Shown in pieces: positions 1-8,756 of a stretch of 17,407 nt of DNA. Under the pieces are notes generated by a model. That model was not told where the DNA came from and made no database searches. It was given only the letters and a program-made list of their open reading frames with translations. The first letter of the stretch is position 1; each line of letters begins with the position of its first letter. This DNA is from Candidatus Omnitrophota bacterium (GTDB lineage: Bacteria > Omnitrophota > Gorgyraeia > S143-82). A program made the translations under genes and the position numbers. The DNA lies in NCBI GenBank assembly GCA_027065215.1, contig JAMOOT010000056.1, forward strand, positions 1 to 17,407, in the 5' to 3' direction.

Positions 1-369
1 ATCTTCACTTTCTAACCCAACCCCCAATCTTCGTGCATTGCTATCTACCTGATCTTTCAAATCACTTATTACATCTTCTATCGATCCAGCCCCACCTAAC
101 GAAAGACTTATCACCGGATATCTCTTTTCCCAATCCCACCTATCACATATCCACAACCCCTCAAACAATCCCTTCTCCCCTTCAAACAAATACCTTATCG
201 TGGATAACAGCAAACTCTTCCCAAACCTACGCGGGCGGGAGAGAAACACTACAGAACTGGTAGTCAATAACTTGTGTATTTCTTTTGTCTTATCTATATA
301 CAAATACCCCTTCTCATCTGTTCGCAACTTCTTAAAATCTTGCACTCCTATCGGCATTAACTTATCCAT
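1..369 (-). CDS. AAA-ATPase-like protein of the PF09820 / DUF1703 type, 3' part missing
   Basis: The first 123 codons are visible, open to the window edge; the C-terminal part lies outside. The start opens with MPIGVQDF, a short YLYIDKT segment (residues 22-28) and then LSRPRRFGKSLLLST (43-57), a P-loop-like motif. This order is the hallmark of the predicted AAA-ATPase family PF09820, which often carries a C-terminal PD-(D/E)XK nuclease-like DUF1703 domain. Members are often multicopy and their role is poorly established; nucleic-acid or defence-related functions have been suggested. The ATG at 369 is preceded by AAGGAGAG about 4 bases upstream, which supports the start. It is separated from the upstream gene by 278 bases and has its own promoter candidate, so it probably is not part of the nusA unit. 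Family assignment is fairly secure; the function is inference. Confidence 0.8.
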   Translation of the reverse strand, partial: MDKLMPIGVQDFKKLRTDEKGYLYIDKTKEIHKLLTTSSVVFLSRPRRFGKSLLLSTIRYLFEGEKGLFEGLWICDRWDWEKRYPVISLSLGGAGSIEDVISDLKDQVDSNARRLGVGLESED

Positions 370-404
370 AATCTCTCCTTTGCTTTGTCCCAGCGTACGA
401 TTCT

Positions 405-432
405 ATTCTACCAATACCTCACAACAACTCAA
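405..432 (-). promoter_or_regulatory. Candidate sigma70-type promoter for the AAA-ATPase-like gene
   Basis: Read on the minus strand, TTGAGT (432-427) and TAGAAT (410-405) are separated by 16 bases. This predicts a transcript start near 398 and a leader of about 30 bases before the ATG at 369. The match is moderate and the surrounding DNA is AT-rich, so a chance match is possible. Confidence 0.35.
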
Positions 433-511
433 AGGCTCATCAAATAAATCTTAAAACTCAAATCTAAAAAGTAAAATCTCTCTGTTTTCGCTCGATCAAT
501 CTTTACGGATA

Positions 512-628
512 CTAACAATAATTCAATCTCTCGATACCTTTTCCTTGAATGCTCAAGAATTTCGATATGTCTTCAAATATTTCTATATCTTCGGATCCAA
601 TGGGTTTATATAGGTCTCTGCGAATATG
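512..628 (-). pseudogene. Possible decayed coding remnant (38 codons, no start codon)
   Basis: On the minus strand a frame opens after a TAG at 631-629 and runs 38 codons to a TAG at 514-512. Its translation has protein-like composition, including the stretch GSEDIEIFEDISKFLSIQGK and an ending in RLNYC. There is no ATG and no ribosome binding site, and the frame differs from that of the chain-length gene upstream. It could be the tail of a gene that was otherwise deleted, or chance. I do not recognise a family. Confidence 0.2.
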
Positions 629-647
629 CTAATGTATCAATCTAAAC

Positions 648-1820
648 TTAACTACTTTTAGCATCTTCTTCTACTTCAAGATGGGAGGAATACTTCTTTC
701 GCGCCTCAACCCACCACTCGACAAAAAAGGCCAAGAATATCCCAAGAAAAAGCCCACTTACACCAGCAACGGTTACCATCAACAATTTCTTTGGCTTAAC
801 AGGCTTGATGGAACTATAGGGGGGTTGAACTACCTCCACAGGGCGTAACATAGACAACTTAATCTCTAATTGTTTGATAACATTTTGGATATCAAATCTC
901 TCTTTCTCTAATTCCTTATCTCGCTTCAATTCCAAATCCTTTATCTGCTTTTCTATCTCCTTAATCCGCAACTTCCTTTCTTCAACTTCTCTTTTTTTGG
1001 CATTTATTTTCTCTTCTATATGCATAAGCATAGTCTGTAAATTTGATGCATATGTAATGTTATTTTGAATAACACTGCTATACATCAAAAGGGACAAAGT
1101 ATCTCCGTTGGAAGTATCTTTCATCGCCCTATCTCTCAATTTCATTAACTTTTTTGTATTTTTATCAATAAGGGTAATCTGTTTCTCTAACCTGTTCTTT
1201 GTGGTTTTAAGTATCTCAACATATTCTTTAATGGCACTGATTCCTCTACTCTCAGATGTATATTTTGATTTGAGATAAGAGATTTGAGTGTCTATTTTTT
1301 GTTTTTCTATTGCAATTAAAGGTAAGGAGTTTTTCTCTTTCTCTATCTCTTGCTTTAATAAGTGTTTCTCTGAGGTAATCTTGCTATTACTTCCAGAGAC
1401 CCTATCTAAGAAAAGATTTATGACATCCATAATTATCTGCTTACCTTTCTCAGGCCAAGGGGTATAAAGGGTAAGAGAAAGTAATCCTCCTCCCCGACCA
1501 GGATGGGCCTCAATCTCAGGCAAATATTTCCCATATTTGGAGATCAGCGTCCTCTCATATGGTTTGCTTTCGATCCAGGTCTTAAAATCTGCAATCTTCC
1601 AATCGTTAATTGGTATCCCATTTTCATCAAATCCGGTAACTCCCGGCCTTATAATGGCCTCAACCTTATATTTGGGAGGTATAACAAAGGCAAGGATAGA
1701 GGCAAAAAGGATAAACCCTATGGTAATTGCTAAAATCAACCTCTTCCTTCGAGAAAGGATTAGGAAAAGTTCGTATAGATCTATCTCGTCATCGTAATAG
1801 TGCCTTTCGATTGTATCCAT
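648..1820 (-). CDS. Wzz/GumC-type polysaccharide chain-length or export protein
   Basis: This inner-membrane protein has the layout of the Wzz family. A short cytoplasmic N-terminus leads into transmembrane segment 1 at about residues 28-48. A periplasmic domain follows, largely charged coiled coil (about 155-325). A proline-rich motif PVEVVQPPYSSIKPVKPKK (327-345) precedes transmembrane segment 2 (about 345-367) and a short charged tail. Wzz/GumC proteins set chain length or form the inner-membrane part of polysaccharide export systems. No C-terminal tyrosine kinase (Walker) domain is fused. The ATG at 1820 lies 19 bases after nadC and is preceded by a G-rich stretch rather than a classic site. 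No glycosyltransferase or outer-membrane Wza gene is next to it in this window. The family call is strong; the polysaccharide involved is unknown. Confidence 0.85.
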   Translation of the reverse strand: MDTIERHYYDDEIDLYELFLILSRRKRLILAITIGFILFASILAFVIPPKYKVEAIIRPGVTGFDENGIPINDWKIADFKTWIESKPYERTLISKYGKYLPEIEAHPGRGGGLLSLTLYTPWPEKGKQIIMDVINLFLDRVSGSNSKITSEKHLLKQEIEKEKNSLPLIAIEKQKIDTQISYLKSKYTSESRGISAIKEYVEILKTTKNRLEKQITLIDKNTKKLMKLRDRAMKDTSNGDTLSLLMYSSVIQNNITYASNLQTMLMHIEEKINAKKREVEERKLRIKEIEKQIKDLELKRDKELEKERFDIQNVIKQLEIKLSMLRPVEVVQPPYSSIKPVKPKKLLMVTVAGVSGLFLGIFLAFFVEWWVEARKKYSSHLEVEEDAKSS

Positions 1821-1839
1821 TTGTTTGCCCCCACACCTC

Positions 1840-2721
1840 TCACTCTAACTCCATCCCAATATCAACAGCGGGTGCAGAGTGGGTGATGGCTCCTACAGAG
1901 ATATAATCCGGCCTTAACTGGGCTATCCTTTTGATCTTTTGTTTTGTCATCCTGCCAGAAATCTCTATCTTTATTTCTGGTGCAGTCTTCCTTATCTCTT
2001 CTATTGCCCGAGATAAATTCTTATAGTTCATATTATCCAACATTATTATATGTGGTTTTTCTTTGATGGCCCCTCTGAGAGAAGCGAAATCTTCTATCTC
2101 CACTTCTATCTTCATACGTAACTTTTTTTCTTTAACAAATGATTTTGCTTGTCTTACTGCCTCAATTACTGCCTGCTCTTTAGATACTCCAAGTTTCTTA
2201 GAAATAATGGCGATATGGTTATCTTTTATCAATATCTGGTCATATAACCCCATACGATGGTTCATTCCCCCTCCACACCGCACTGCATACTTCTCTAATA
2301 CCCGCCATCCGGGAAGGGTCTTGCGAGTGTCTATTATTTTGGTATACTCACCACCTATCTGCACAAATTCCGAGGTCAAGGTAGCCACCCCAGAGAGACG
2401 AGAGAGAAAATTCAAAACTATCCTTTCACCTGACAAAATAACCCGAGCAGGGCCGGAGACCTTTAATATTTCTTGTCCTTTTACTACCACTTCCCCATCC
2501 CGAGATAAAATCTGTACCTTCACCTTAGGAGATAGGAGAGAATAAGTAAGCACTGCCGACTGCACTCCACAAAGGACCATCTTTTCCCTGGCAACAACTT
2601 TGGCCTTTATCTTGCAATCGGGAAGGACAGATAGCGAGGTTACATCTCCTGCGCCAATATCTTCCTCTATTGCTTGAGATATTATCCTCAAATATGCCTC
2701 TTTAATCTCCTTTAAGGTCAT
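1840..2721 (-). CDS. nadC: Quinolinate phosphoribosyltransferase (decarboxylating)
   Basis: NadC converts quinolinate and PRPP to nicotinate mononucleotide, CO2 and pyrophosphate in de novo NAD synthesis. The 293-residue length is normal. Visible family motifs are EEDIGAGDVTS (19-29), DTRKTLPGWR (131-140), KYAVRCGGGMNHRMGLYD (144-161), KDNH (166-169), the acidic EVEIED (206-211), LDN (228-230) and SVGAITHSAPAVDIGMEL near the end. One oddity is SGRM at 255-258, where many homologues have a Gly-Gly pair after the serine. The ATG overlaps the end of valS by 20 bases and has GGAGG nine bases upstream, which indicates coupled translation. nadA and nadB are not in the window. Confidence 0.97.
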   Translation of the reverse strand: MTLKEIKEAYLRIISQAIEEDIGAGDVTSLSVLPDCKIKAKVVAREKMVLCGVQSAVLTYSLLSPKVKVQILSRDGEVVVKGQEILKVSGPARVILSGERIVLNFLSRLSGVATLTSEFVQIGGEYTKIIDTRKTLPGWRVLEKYAVRCGGGMNHRMGLYDQILIKDNHIAIISKKLGVSKEQAVIEAVRQAKSFVKEKKLRMKIEVEIEDFASLRGAIKEKPHIIMLDNMNYKNLSRAIEEIRKTAPEIKIEISGRMTKQKIKRIAQLRPDYISVGAITHSAPAVDIGMELE

Positions 2722-5386
2722 CGTAAAGCGCCTCCAATCGTTTGAGGGTATCTCTTAACTCCTCCAATTTTCTCCTTTCCTCTTCAACCACATTTTTAGG
2801 GGCACGATTAGTAAAATTGGCATTACTTAGCAATAACTCCTTTTTCTCTATTGCGTTTTGAGTCTCTTGTATCTGCTGCCTTACTCTTTCTTTCTCTCTT
2901 CTAACATCTACCAAACCTGACAATACCAAAAAGAACTCTAATCCCGGCAAGACGCCTGCCAAACTCTCACTTGGCCTTTTTCCCTCTTCTATCTCCTCTA
3001 CCTTTCCTACTCGGGCAAGAAACCTTACCAACTCAACACTCTCTAAAACTTCTCTGGCCTTTGGCCCACTCAAAAGCACATCTGGCCTGTCAGAAGGACG
3101 CAATGACACCTGAGTTCGCATATTTCTCAAATGATAAATCAAGGATTTTACTAATTCAAACCTTTGCCGAGCACCAGGATCCTTTCTCCCTCCTTCTTGA
3201 GGATAGGGCATAAGCATTATGGTCTGGCCAGATAGATTCATCACCTCTTTCAACCGCTGATAAATCTCCTCGGTTATAAACGGCATAAACGGATGTAGTA
3301 GACGAAGAAAGTGTTCTAAAACATATAATAGTATCTTTTGCTGATTTACCTTTATTTCTTTTCCCCTATCTATCTTTGTGGCTTCTATATACCAATCGCA
3401 AAACTGGTGCCAGAAAAAGTCATAGAGGAGATTAGCAGATTCATTGAATCGATAATTCTTTAATGCATCATTAACTTTCTCTATAGTCTGCGATAAACAA
3501 TCCAATATCCACCTATCCTCCAAGGTCAAAAGTCCTTTTTCCCAATCTGTATCTCTAACTTCCGGAAGGAGGTGTGATAGGATATAGCGGGTTGCATTCC
3601 ATATCTTATTGGTAAAGTTTCGGCCTAACTCAAACTTGCTTCTGGATAGATAGACATCCTGTCCTACGGCAGTTATAGAGATTAAACTGAATCTGAGGGC
3701 ATCTGCCCCCATCTCTTCTATTATCTCCAATGGATCAATAATATTGCCCAAAGACTTGGACATCTTCCTACCGGTATCGTCTCTTACTGTGCCGTGAAGA
3801 TAAACATCTGAAAACGGTATTTCACCCATAAACTCTAATCCTGCCATTATCATACGGGCAACCCAGAAAAACAATATCTCCGGAGCGGTAACTAACGTAT
3901 TGGTCGGATAGAAGTACTCCAGATCTGCCTTTACATCAGGATCGTCCTTGGGCCAATAGAACGTTGCAAATGGCCACAACCATGATGAAAACCAGGTATC
4001 TAAGACATCTCCATCCTGCACCAAATTGGTATTGCCACAATTAGGGCAGACCTTCGGATCTTCCATCTCAACTATCGGTGGGCAATCGGTGCGATTTCCA
4101 CCTTTATCCACGCAGTACCAGACTGGTATTCGGTGCCCCCACCATATCTGACGAGATATACACCAATCTTGTATGTTCTCCATCCAGTTCAGGTAGACCT
4201 TTGTCCAACGAGATGGGATAAATCTTATCCTACCTTCTTTAACTGCCTTAATCGCTGGTTCTGCCAATGGTTTCATCTTAACAAACCACTGGCGGGATAA
4301 ATACGGTTCTATTACGGTATCACACCTATAACAATGTCCCACATTGTGGATATAATCTTCTATCTTCTCAACCAATCCCAATCTCTGCAGATCAGAAATA
4401 ATCTGTTTCCGACACTCAAACCGATCTAGTCCCTTATAGGGCCCAGCCAGATCCGTCATCTTCCCTTCTGAATCTATAACTACTGGCGCATCCAGATTGT
4501 GTCTTTTGCCAACCCAAAAGTCATCCGGATCATGAGCAGGGGTAATCTTTACTGCACCGGTCCCAAACTCTGGGTCAACATAATCATCGGCAATTATCGG
4601 TATCTCTCGATTTATTATGGGAAGGATTACTTTCTTACCTACTAAATCTTTATATCGTTTATCACCGGGATTGACTGCAACTGCAGTATCTCCCAATATA
4701 GTTTCAGGCCGAGTGGTTGCAACAACTATAAATTCTTCCTTCCTATCCTTTATTGGATAGCGAACGTAATACAACTTCCCTTGAGTCTCTTTCTTGGGAG
4801 CCTCCTCATCAGCCAAAGCAGTATGACAGCGAGGACACCAATTGATTATATAATTCCCTTGATATATGAGCCCCTTTTTATAGAGGTGAACAAAGACGTA
4901 TCTAACCGCAAGGGAATAATCTGAGTCCATCGTAAACCTAAGTCTGCGCCAATCACAAGAGGCCCCTAAGCGCTTTAACTGGCGAATGATAGTGGAACCA
5001 TATTCTTCTTTCCAGTTCCAGACCTCTTGAACGAATTTTTCTCTACCTAAATCCTGTCTTCGCAAACCTTGTTTAGCCAACTTCCGTTCTACTACGTTTT
5101 GGGTAGCAATACCCGCATGGTCGGTCCCCGGCATCCAAAGGGCATTATAACCAAGCATGCGGTGATAGCGAATAAGGATATCTTGATAAGTATTATTCAA
5201 GGCATGCCCCATATGGAGAATGCCAGTCACATTGGGAGGTGGTATCACTATGGTATATGGCCTGCGATAAGAATCGCGGTCCGCATTGAAATAACCAGCC
5301 TTTTCCCAAATTTGGTATATCCCACTCTCTACCTTAGAGGGATCATACCGAGATGGCAAATCTTTAAATCTATTCTCCTCAGCCAT
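2702..5386 (-). CDS. valS: Valine--tRNA ligase
   Basis: This class I aminoacyl-tRNA synthetase charges tRNA-Val in the cytoplasm. At 894 residues it is a typical full-length ValRS. The nucleotide-binding signature appears as PPPNVTGILHMGH (49-61, HIGH equivalent HMGH 58-61) and GRKMSKSLGN, with KMSKS at 541-545. Between them are the editing domain (roughly 220-350, with VVATTRPETILGDTAVAV and a GTGAVKITPAHDPDD motif) and Cys-rich segments (WCPRCHTA near 185, CYRCDT, CPNCGN) that may bind zinc. The anticodon-binding region (about 630-770) is followed by a C-terminal coiled coil (about 830-894) typical of ValRS. The ATG at 5386 follows AAAGGGGG. It lies 50 bases after infB with no clear terminator between, so cotranscription is likely. 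This replaces the rbfA often found after infB. Confidence 0.98.
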   Translation of the reverse strand: MAEENRFKDLPSRYDPSKVESGIYQIWEKAGYFNADRDSYRRPYTIVIPPPNVTGILHMGHALNNTYQDILIRYHRMLGYNALWMPGTDHAGIATQNVVERKLAKQGLRRQDLGREKFVQEVWNWKEEYGSTIIRQLKRLGASCDWRRLRFTMDSDYSLAVRYVFVHLYKKGLIYQGNYIINWCPRCHTALADEEAPKKETQGKLYYVRYPIKDRKEEFIVVATTRPETILGDTAVAVNPGDKRYKDLVGKKVILPIINREIPIIADDYVDPEFGTGAVKITPAHDPDDFWVGKRHNLDAPVVIDSEGKMTDLAGPYKGLDRFECRKQIISDLQRLGLVEKIEDYIHNVGHCYRCDTVIEPYLSRQWFVKMKPLAEPAIKAVKEGRIRFIPSRWTKVYLNWMENIQDWCISRQIWWGHRIPVWYCVDKGGNRTDCPPIVEMEDPKVCPNCGNTNLVQDGDVLDTWFSSWLWPFATFYWPKDDPDVKADLEYFYPTNTLVTAPEILFFWVARMIMAGLEFMGEIPFSDVYLHGTVRDDTGRKMSKSLGNIIDPLEIIEEMGADALRFSLISITAVGQDVYLSRSKFELGRNFTNKIWNATRYILSHLLPEVRDTDWEKGLLTLEDRWILDCLSQTIEKVNDALKNYRFNESANLLYDFFWHQFCDWYIEATKIDRGKEIKVNQQKILLYVLEHFLRLLHPFMPFITEEIYQRLKEVMNLSGQTIMLMPYPQEGGRKDPGARQRFELVKSLIYHLRNMRTQVSLRPSDRPDVLLSGPKAREVLESVELVRFLARVGKVEEIEEGKRPSESLAGVLPGLEFFLVLSGLVDVRREKERVRQQIQETQNAIEKKELLLSNANFTNRAPKNVVEEERRKLEELRDTLKRLEALYDDLKGD

Positions 5387-5436
5387 CTGTCCCCCTTTGA
5401 CCTACAACTTTAATTATTCTCCTCAACCAAAACTTT

Positions 5437-7572
5437 TTACTTTAACCTCCTCAAAATCCTCTCTTCTTGATAACATTCAATTATATCCCCTACCATCAAC
5501 TGAGAAAAATTCTTTAATGCGATTCCACACTCGTACCCTTCTGCCACTTCCCTGACATCGTCCTTAAACCGTTTAAGCGATGCTATATCTCCTACCCACA
5601 CCTCTTGTCCATTTCGCAATAACTTACCTTTGGCAGAACGAACTATCTTACCTTTCTTTACATAGCAACCGGCAATGGTACCTGCTTTGGATAGTTTAAA
5701 CACTTGTCTCACTTCAGCAGTGCCTATCCAAACATCCCGAACAATGGGCTCAAGCATACCTTCAAGGGCTGCCTTTATCTGATCCAATAATTCATATATT
5801 ATCTTGTATACTCGAACATCTATCTTTTTCTCTTCTATATACTTCTTGGCCCGTGAGTTTATTCCTACATTAAATCCAATTATTATCGCCCTTGAGGCCT
5901 CAGCCAAAAGGGCATCAGAATGGATAATCTCCCCTACGCCTGAATGTATAACTTCAACCCTTACCTCATCGTTTGACAATCTCTCTATCGAAGACTTGAT
6001 TGCCTCTAACGTACCTTGCACATCGGCCTTTAATATTAATCGAAGGACCTTTTCTTCCTCTTTTTGAAACTGCTCAAAGAAATTCTCCAAGTTAACACTT
6101 CGCGTAACCCTATCTTGTCTTTTCTTCCTCAAATTTTTCTCTTCAGCAATCTTCTTGGCCTCTTTTTCAGAAGATACAACAAAAAATCTGTCTCCAGCCT
6201 GAGGCGCCTCTTCTATCCCCAAAACCTCACCAGCCTCAGAAGGGAGTAGTTCCTTTATTCTTTGTCCTCTATCATTGACAATCGACTTTATCTTTCCATA
6301 GGTATCTCCCACGATAATTGCATCACCAACCTTTAATCTACCCGACTCTACCAAGAGAGTTGCAAGTACTCCCTTAAACGGATGAACCTGGGCCTCCAAG
6401 ACTACGCCATGGCCTGGTTTATCATAGTTAGTCTTCAACTCTAACAACTCAGATTCTAATATTACCATCTCTAACAATTCATCTATTCCCTGCCCAGTCT
6501 TTGCAGAAACAGGAACCATCACTGTCTTTCCTCCCCACTCCTCTGGCATAAGGCCGTGCTCCATTAACTGACGTTTCACTCTATCTACATCTACCCCCGG
6601 CTTATCAATCTTATTTATTGCTACCACAATCGGCACCCCAGCGGCCTTTGCGTGGTTTATCGCCTCTATTGTTTGTGGCATAACTCCATCATCGGCGGCT
6701 ACTACTAATATCACCACATCGGTAACATTCGCACCCCTTGCTCGCATAGCAGTAAAGGCCTCATGCCCGGGGGTATCTAAAAACGTCAGTTTTCCGTGAG
6801 GAGTTTGCACTACATAGGCCCCTATATGCTGGGTAATACCACCATATTCCTTATCGGTAATGTTACTTTTTCTTATATAATCCAAAAGAGATGTCTTGCC
6901 ATGGTCAACATGTCCCATCAAGGTTACAACTGCATGGCGTGGTTTTGGATTCTGTTTAGCCCATTCCTCGTGTTTCAATCTGATTTTTTCATCTATAGAA
7001 AGCGGTTCTTTCAAGATTACCCCATACCAACTGGCGATCTCATCGGCTAACTCTTTATCCAATGTGGAATTGATGTTTATCATTAACTTATGTGACAAGG
7101 CCTTGAATAAAATATCATTAACTTTTACTCCTATCGCATCCGCTAATTCTCTTACAGAAACCGGGAATTCTACCTCTACTTCCCGTATTTCCCCAATTTC
7201 TTCCTGAACAGGGCCTTCATCCTCTACCTTTTTAGATTCAACTTGTTTCTCCTCTACTTTTACTTTTGTACTCTCTTTCGAGTCAGCAGAAAACTTCTCC
7301 GCTTCTTTATGCTCTCCTTGTCTTTTCTCTTCCTCATTTATTTCCTTTTTAGACTGCTTCCTCTTTTTGGTCACACCTTTTCTTTCTTCTTTCTCTTTTG
7401 CCTTTTCTTCCTCTTTACTTTTTGACGGGAGTTTTTCCTCTATCTGGCGAATCTGCTCTTCACTAAGAGAACTCATATGGCTCTTTATCTCAATCCCTAC
7501 TTTTTCACGTATAAAGGCCACTAACGACTTACTACTCACTCCTAATTGTTTTGCTAATTCATAGACTCGCAT
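5437..7572 (-). CDS. infB: Translation initiation factor IF-2
   Basis: IF-2 is the GTPase that delivers initiator fMet-tRNA to the 30S subunit and promotes subunit joining. The protein has 711 residues. An IF2_N domain (1-49) is followed by a highly charged Lys/Glu-rich linker (about 50-130) and a second IF2_N-like segment (about 135-180). The G domain shows G1 GHVDHGKT (220-227), G3 DTPGH (266-270), G4 NKID (320-323) and G5 SAK (356-358). The remaining beta-barrel and C-terminal fMet-tRNA binding domains are present to the end. The ATG overlaps the nusA stop as TAATG and is preceded by GAGGAAGAG, so translation is probably coupled. ylxR and the L7Ae-like gene that often separate nusA and infB are missing here. 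Confidence 0.98.
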   Translation of the reverse strand: MRVYELAKQLGVSSKSLVAFIREKVGIEIKSHMSSLSEEQIRQIEEKLPSKSKEEEKAKEKEERKGVTKKRKQSKKEINEEEKRQGEHKEAEKFSADSKESTKVKVEEKQVESKKVEDEGPVQEEIGEIREVEVEFPVSVRELADAIGVKVNDILFKALSHKLMININSTLDKELADEIASWYGVILKEPLSIDEKIRLKHEEWAKQNPKPRHAVVTLMGHVDHGKTSLLDYIRKSNITDKEYGGITQHIGAYVVQTPHGKLTFLDTPGHEAFTAMRARGANVTDVVILVVAADDGVMPQTIEAINHAKAAGVPIVVAINKIDKPGVDVDRVKRQLMEHGLMPEEWGGKTVMVPVSAKTGQGIDELLEMVILESELLELKTNYDKPGHGVVLEAQVHPFKGVLATLLVESGRLKVGDAIIVGDTYGKIKSIVNDRGQRIKELLPSEAGEVLGIEEAPQAGDRFFVVSSEKEAKKIAEEKNLRKKRQDRVTRSVNLENFFEQFQKEEEKVLRLILKADVQGTLEAIKSSIERLSNDEVRVEVIHSGVGEIIHSDALLAEASRAIIIGFNVGINSRAKKYIEEKKIDVRVYKIIYELLDQIKAALEGMLEPIVRDVWIGTAEVRQVFKLSKAGTIAGCYVKKGKIVRSAKGKLLRNGQEVWVGDIASLKRFKDDVREVAEGYECGIALKNFSQLMVGDIIECYQEERILRRLK

Positions 7573-8750
7573 TACTCTTCCTCATCTCCTTTAGCCAAGT
7601 ATTCCTTTGCCTTGACGATTATGTTTTCCGCAATCTCTTTATCTACCCCTTCTACCTCAATCAAGTCATCCACCGAGGCCATAGCCAAAGAATTAAGATC
7701 ATAGAAACCTGCTTCCTTAAGATTGGCCACTACTTCTTCGTCAACATCTGAAACCTCAAGTAACATCTTCTCCAAAGATTTGCTTGCCTGTTCACTGGTC
7801 ATCTGGGACCCTTCTGCTGTTCGCACATCTAACTCCCAGCCTGTCAATTTGGATGCCAATCTAACATTTTGTCCTCGACGACCAATAGCCAGAGATAATT
7901 GGGATTCATCCACCAATACCTCAGCATGTTTCTTTTCAGTATTCAGAATTCTGACTTCCTCTACTTTGGCAGGTTTTAATGCCTCTTTTATAAACTCCAC
8001 TGGATCGTTCGACCACCGCACAACATCTATCCTTTCTCCTTGTAGTTCGTTCACAATATTTTTTATACGCGTCCCCCTCATACCAACACAGGCACCCATC
8101 GGATCAATCTTCTCATTAACTGAGGCCACTGCAATCTTTGTATGCTCACCAGCCTCTCTGACAATCTCCTTTATTACCACAATACCATCTTTAATCTCTG
8201 GAACTTCCAACTCAAATAACTGTTTGACCAGATCTGAATGGCGGCGCGAAAGCAAAAGGATAGGCCCCTTGGGTTCTCGAGTAACAGACAACAATATTGC
8301 CTTTATTCTATCACCTTGTCTATAATTATCTCGAAACGACTGTTCTCGACGAGGGAGAATCCCCTCGGCTTTACCGACATCCACTATAATCTGTCGTCGA
8401 TCTATCTTATAGACCGTACCGCTCACTAACTTCCCAACTAAGGACTGAAATTCTCGAAAAACAACATCTTTTTCCGCCTCCCTTATCTTCTGAATAATCA
8501 CTTGACGAGCAGTCTGCGCAGCAATGCGACCAAGTTCATCCGCAGGAACTCGCTCACCATTTATGGTCACAACAATATCTTTATTAGTCTCATCCACCTT
8601 TGCCTCTATTCCATCTGCGGTCTTTAACTGATAGGCCTTACGGGTAGCGCTCACTAAGGCAGTCTCTAAAGCCGAAAATAAGGTCTGTTTATCTATACCT
8701 TTATCCATACAAATCTGGTTGATTATCATAAATATCTCAACATTATTCAT
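7572..8750 (-). CDS. nusA: Transcription termination/antitermination factor NusA
   Basis: NusA binds RNA polymerase and nascent RNA and modulates pausing, termination and antitermination. Domains in order are the N-terminal RNAP-binding domain (1-100, with ALVSATRKAY), S1 (about 105-170, ending LLLSRRH), KH1 (with GACVGMRGTRI, 219-229) and KH2 (with AIGRRGQNV, 288-296). A single C-terminal helix-hairpin-helix-like repeat follows (about 330-385). The 392-residue length fits a NusA with only a short C-terminal extension. The ATG at 8750 sits six bases after the stop of the exported-protein gene, and its ribosome binding site AAAGGAG is embedded in that gene's last codons, which ties the two genes together. 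rimP, the usual upstream partner, is not adjacent. NusA commonly autoregulates its operon; the leader hairpin at 10393-10433 is a possible target (inference). Confidence 0.98.
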   Translation of the reverse strand: MNNVEIFMIINQICMDKGIDKQTLFSALETALVSATRKAYQLKTADGIEAKVDETNKDIVVTINGERVPADELGRIAAQTARQVIIQKIREAEKDVVFREFQSLVGKLVSGTVYKIDRRQIIVDVGKAEGILPRREQSFRDNYRQGDRIKAILLSVTREPKGPILLLSRRHSDLVKQLFELEVPEIKDGIVVIKEIVREAGEHTKIAVASVNEKIDPMGACVGMRGTRIKNIVNELQGERIDVVRWSNDPVEFIKEALKPAKVEEVRILNTEKKHAEVLVDESQLSLAIGRRGQNVRLASKLTGWELDVRTAEGSQMTSEQASKSLEKMLLEVSDVDEEVVANLKEAGFYDLNSLAMASVDDLIEVEGVDKEIAENIIVKAKEYLAKGDEEE

Positions 8751-8756
8751 AATTCA

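Larger units (their letters stand above)
370..647. other. 278-base spacer between the chain-length protein gene and the AAA-ATPase-like gene
   Basis: This AT-rich spacer holds the promoter candidate at 405-432, the ribosome binding site of the downstream gene (about 373-380), and a 38-codon open frame without a start codon (515-628 plus stop at 512-514). I found no convincing hairpin followed by a T-run, so how transcription from the upstream unit ends is not evident. Confidence 0.6.

Noticed and set aside
33..454. Two plus-strand open frames at the left edge
   Set aside because: They lie mostly opposite the AAA-ATPase-like gene, whose family motif and ribosome binding site are clear on the minus strand.
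2063..2545. 160-codon open frame on the plus strand
   Set aside because: It is antisense to nadC, which shows all its family motifs. No independent coding evidence.
5069..5413. 114-codon plus-strand frame
   Set aside because: It is antisense to the N-terminal part of valS, including the HIGH region; a shadow of conserved coding sequence.
5387..5436. Possible T-box or riboswitch before valS
   Set aside because: The spacer is only 50 bases and shows no hairpin or T-box-like sequence.
7723..8325. 200-codon open frame on the plus strand
   Set aside because: It is antisense to nusA, whose domains are fully accounted for. Its translation is Ser/Thr/Ile-rich with no recognisable motif.
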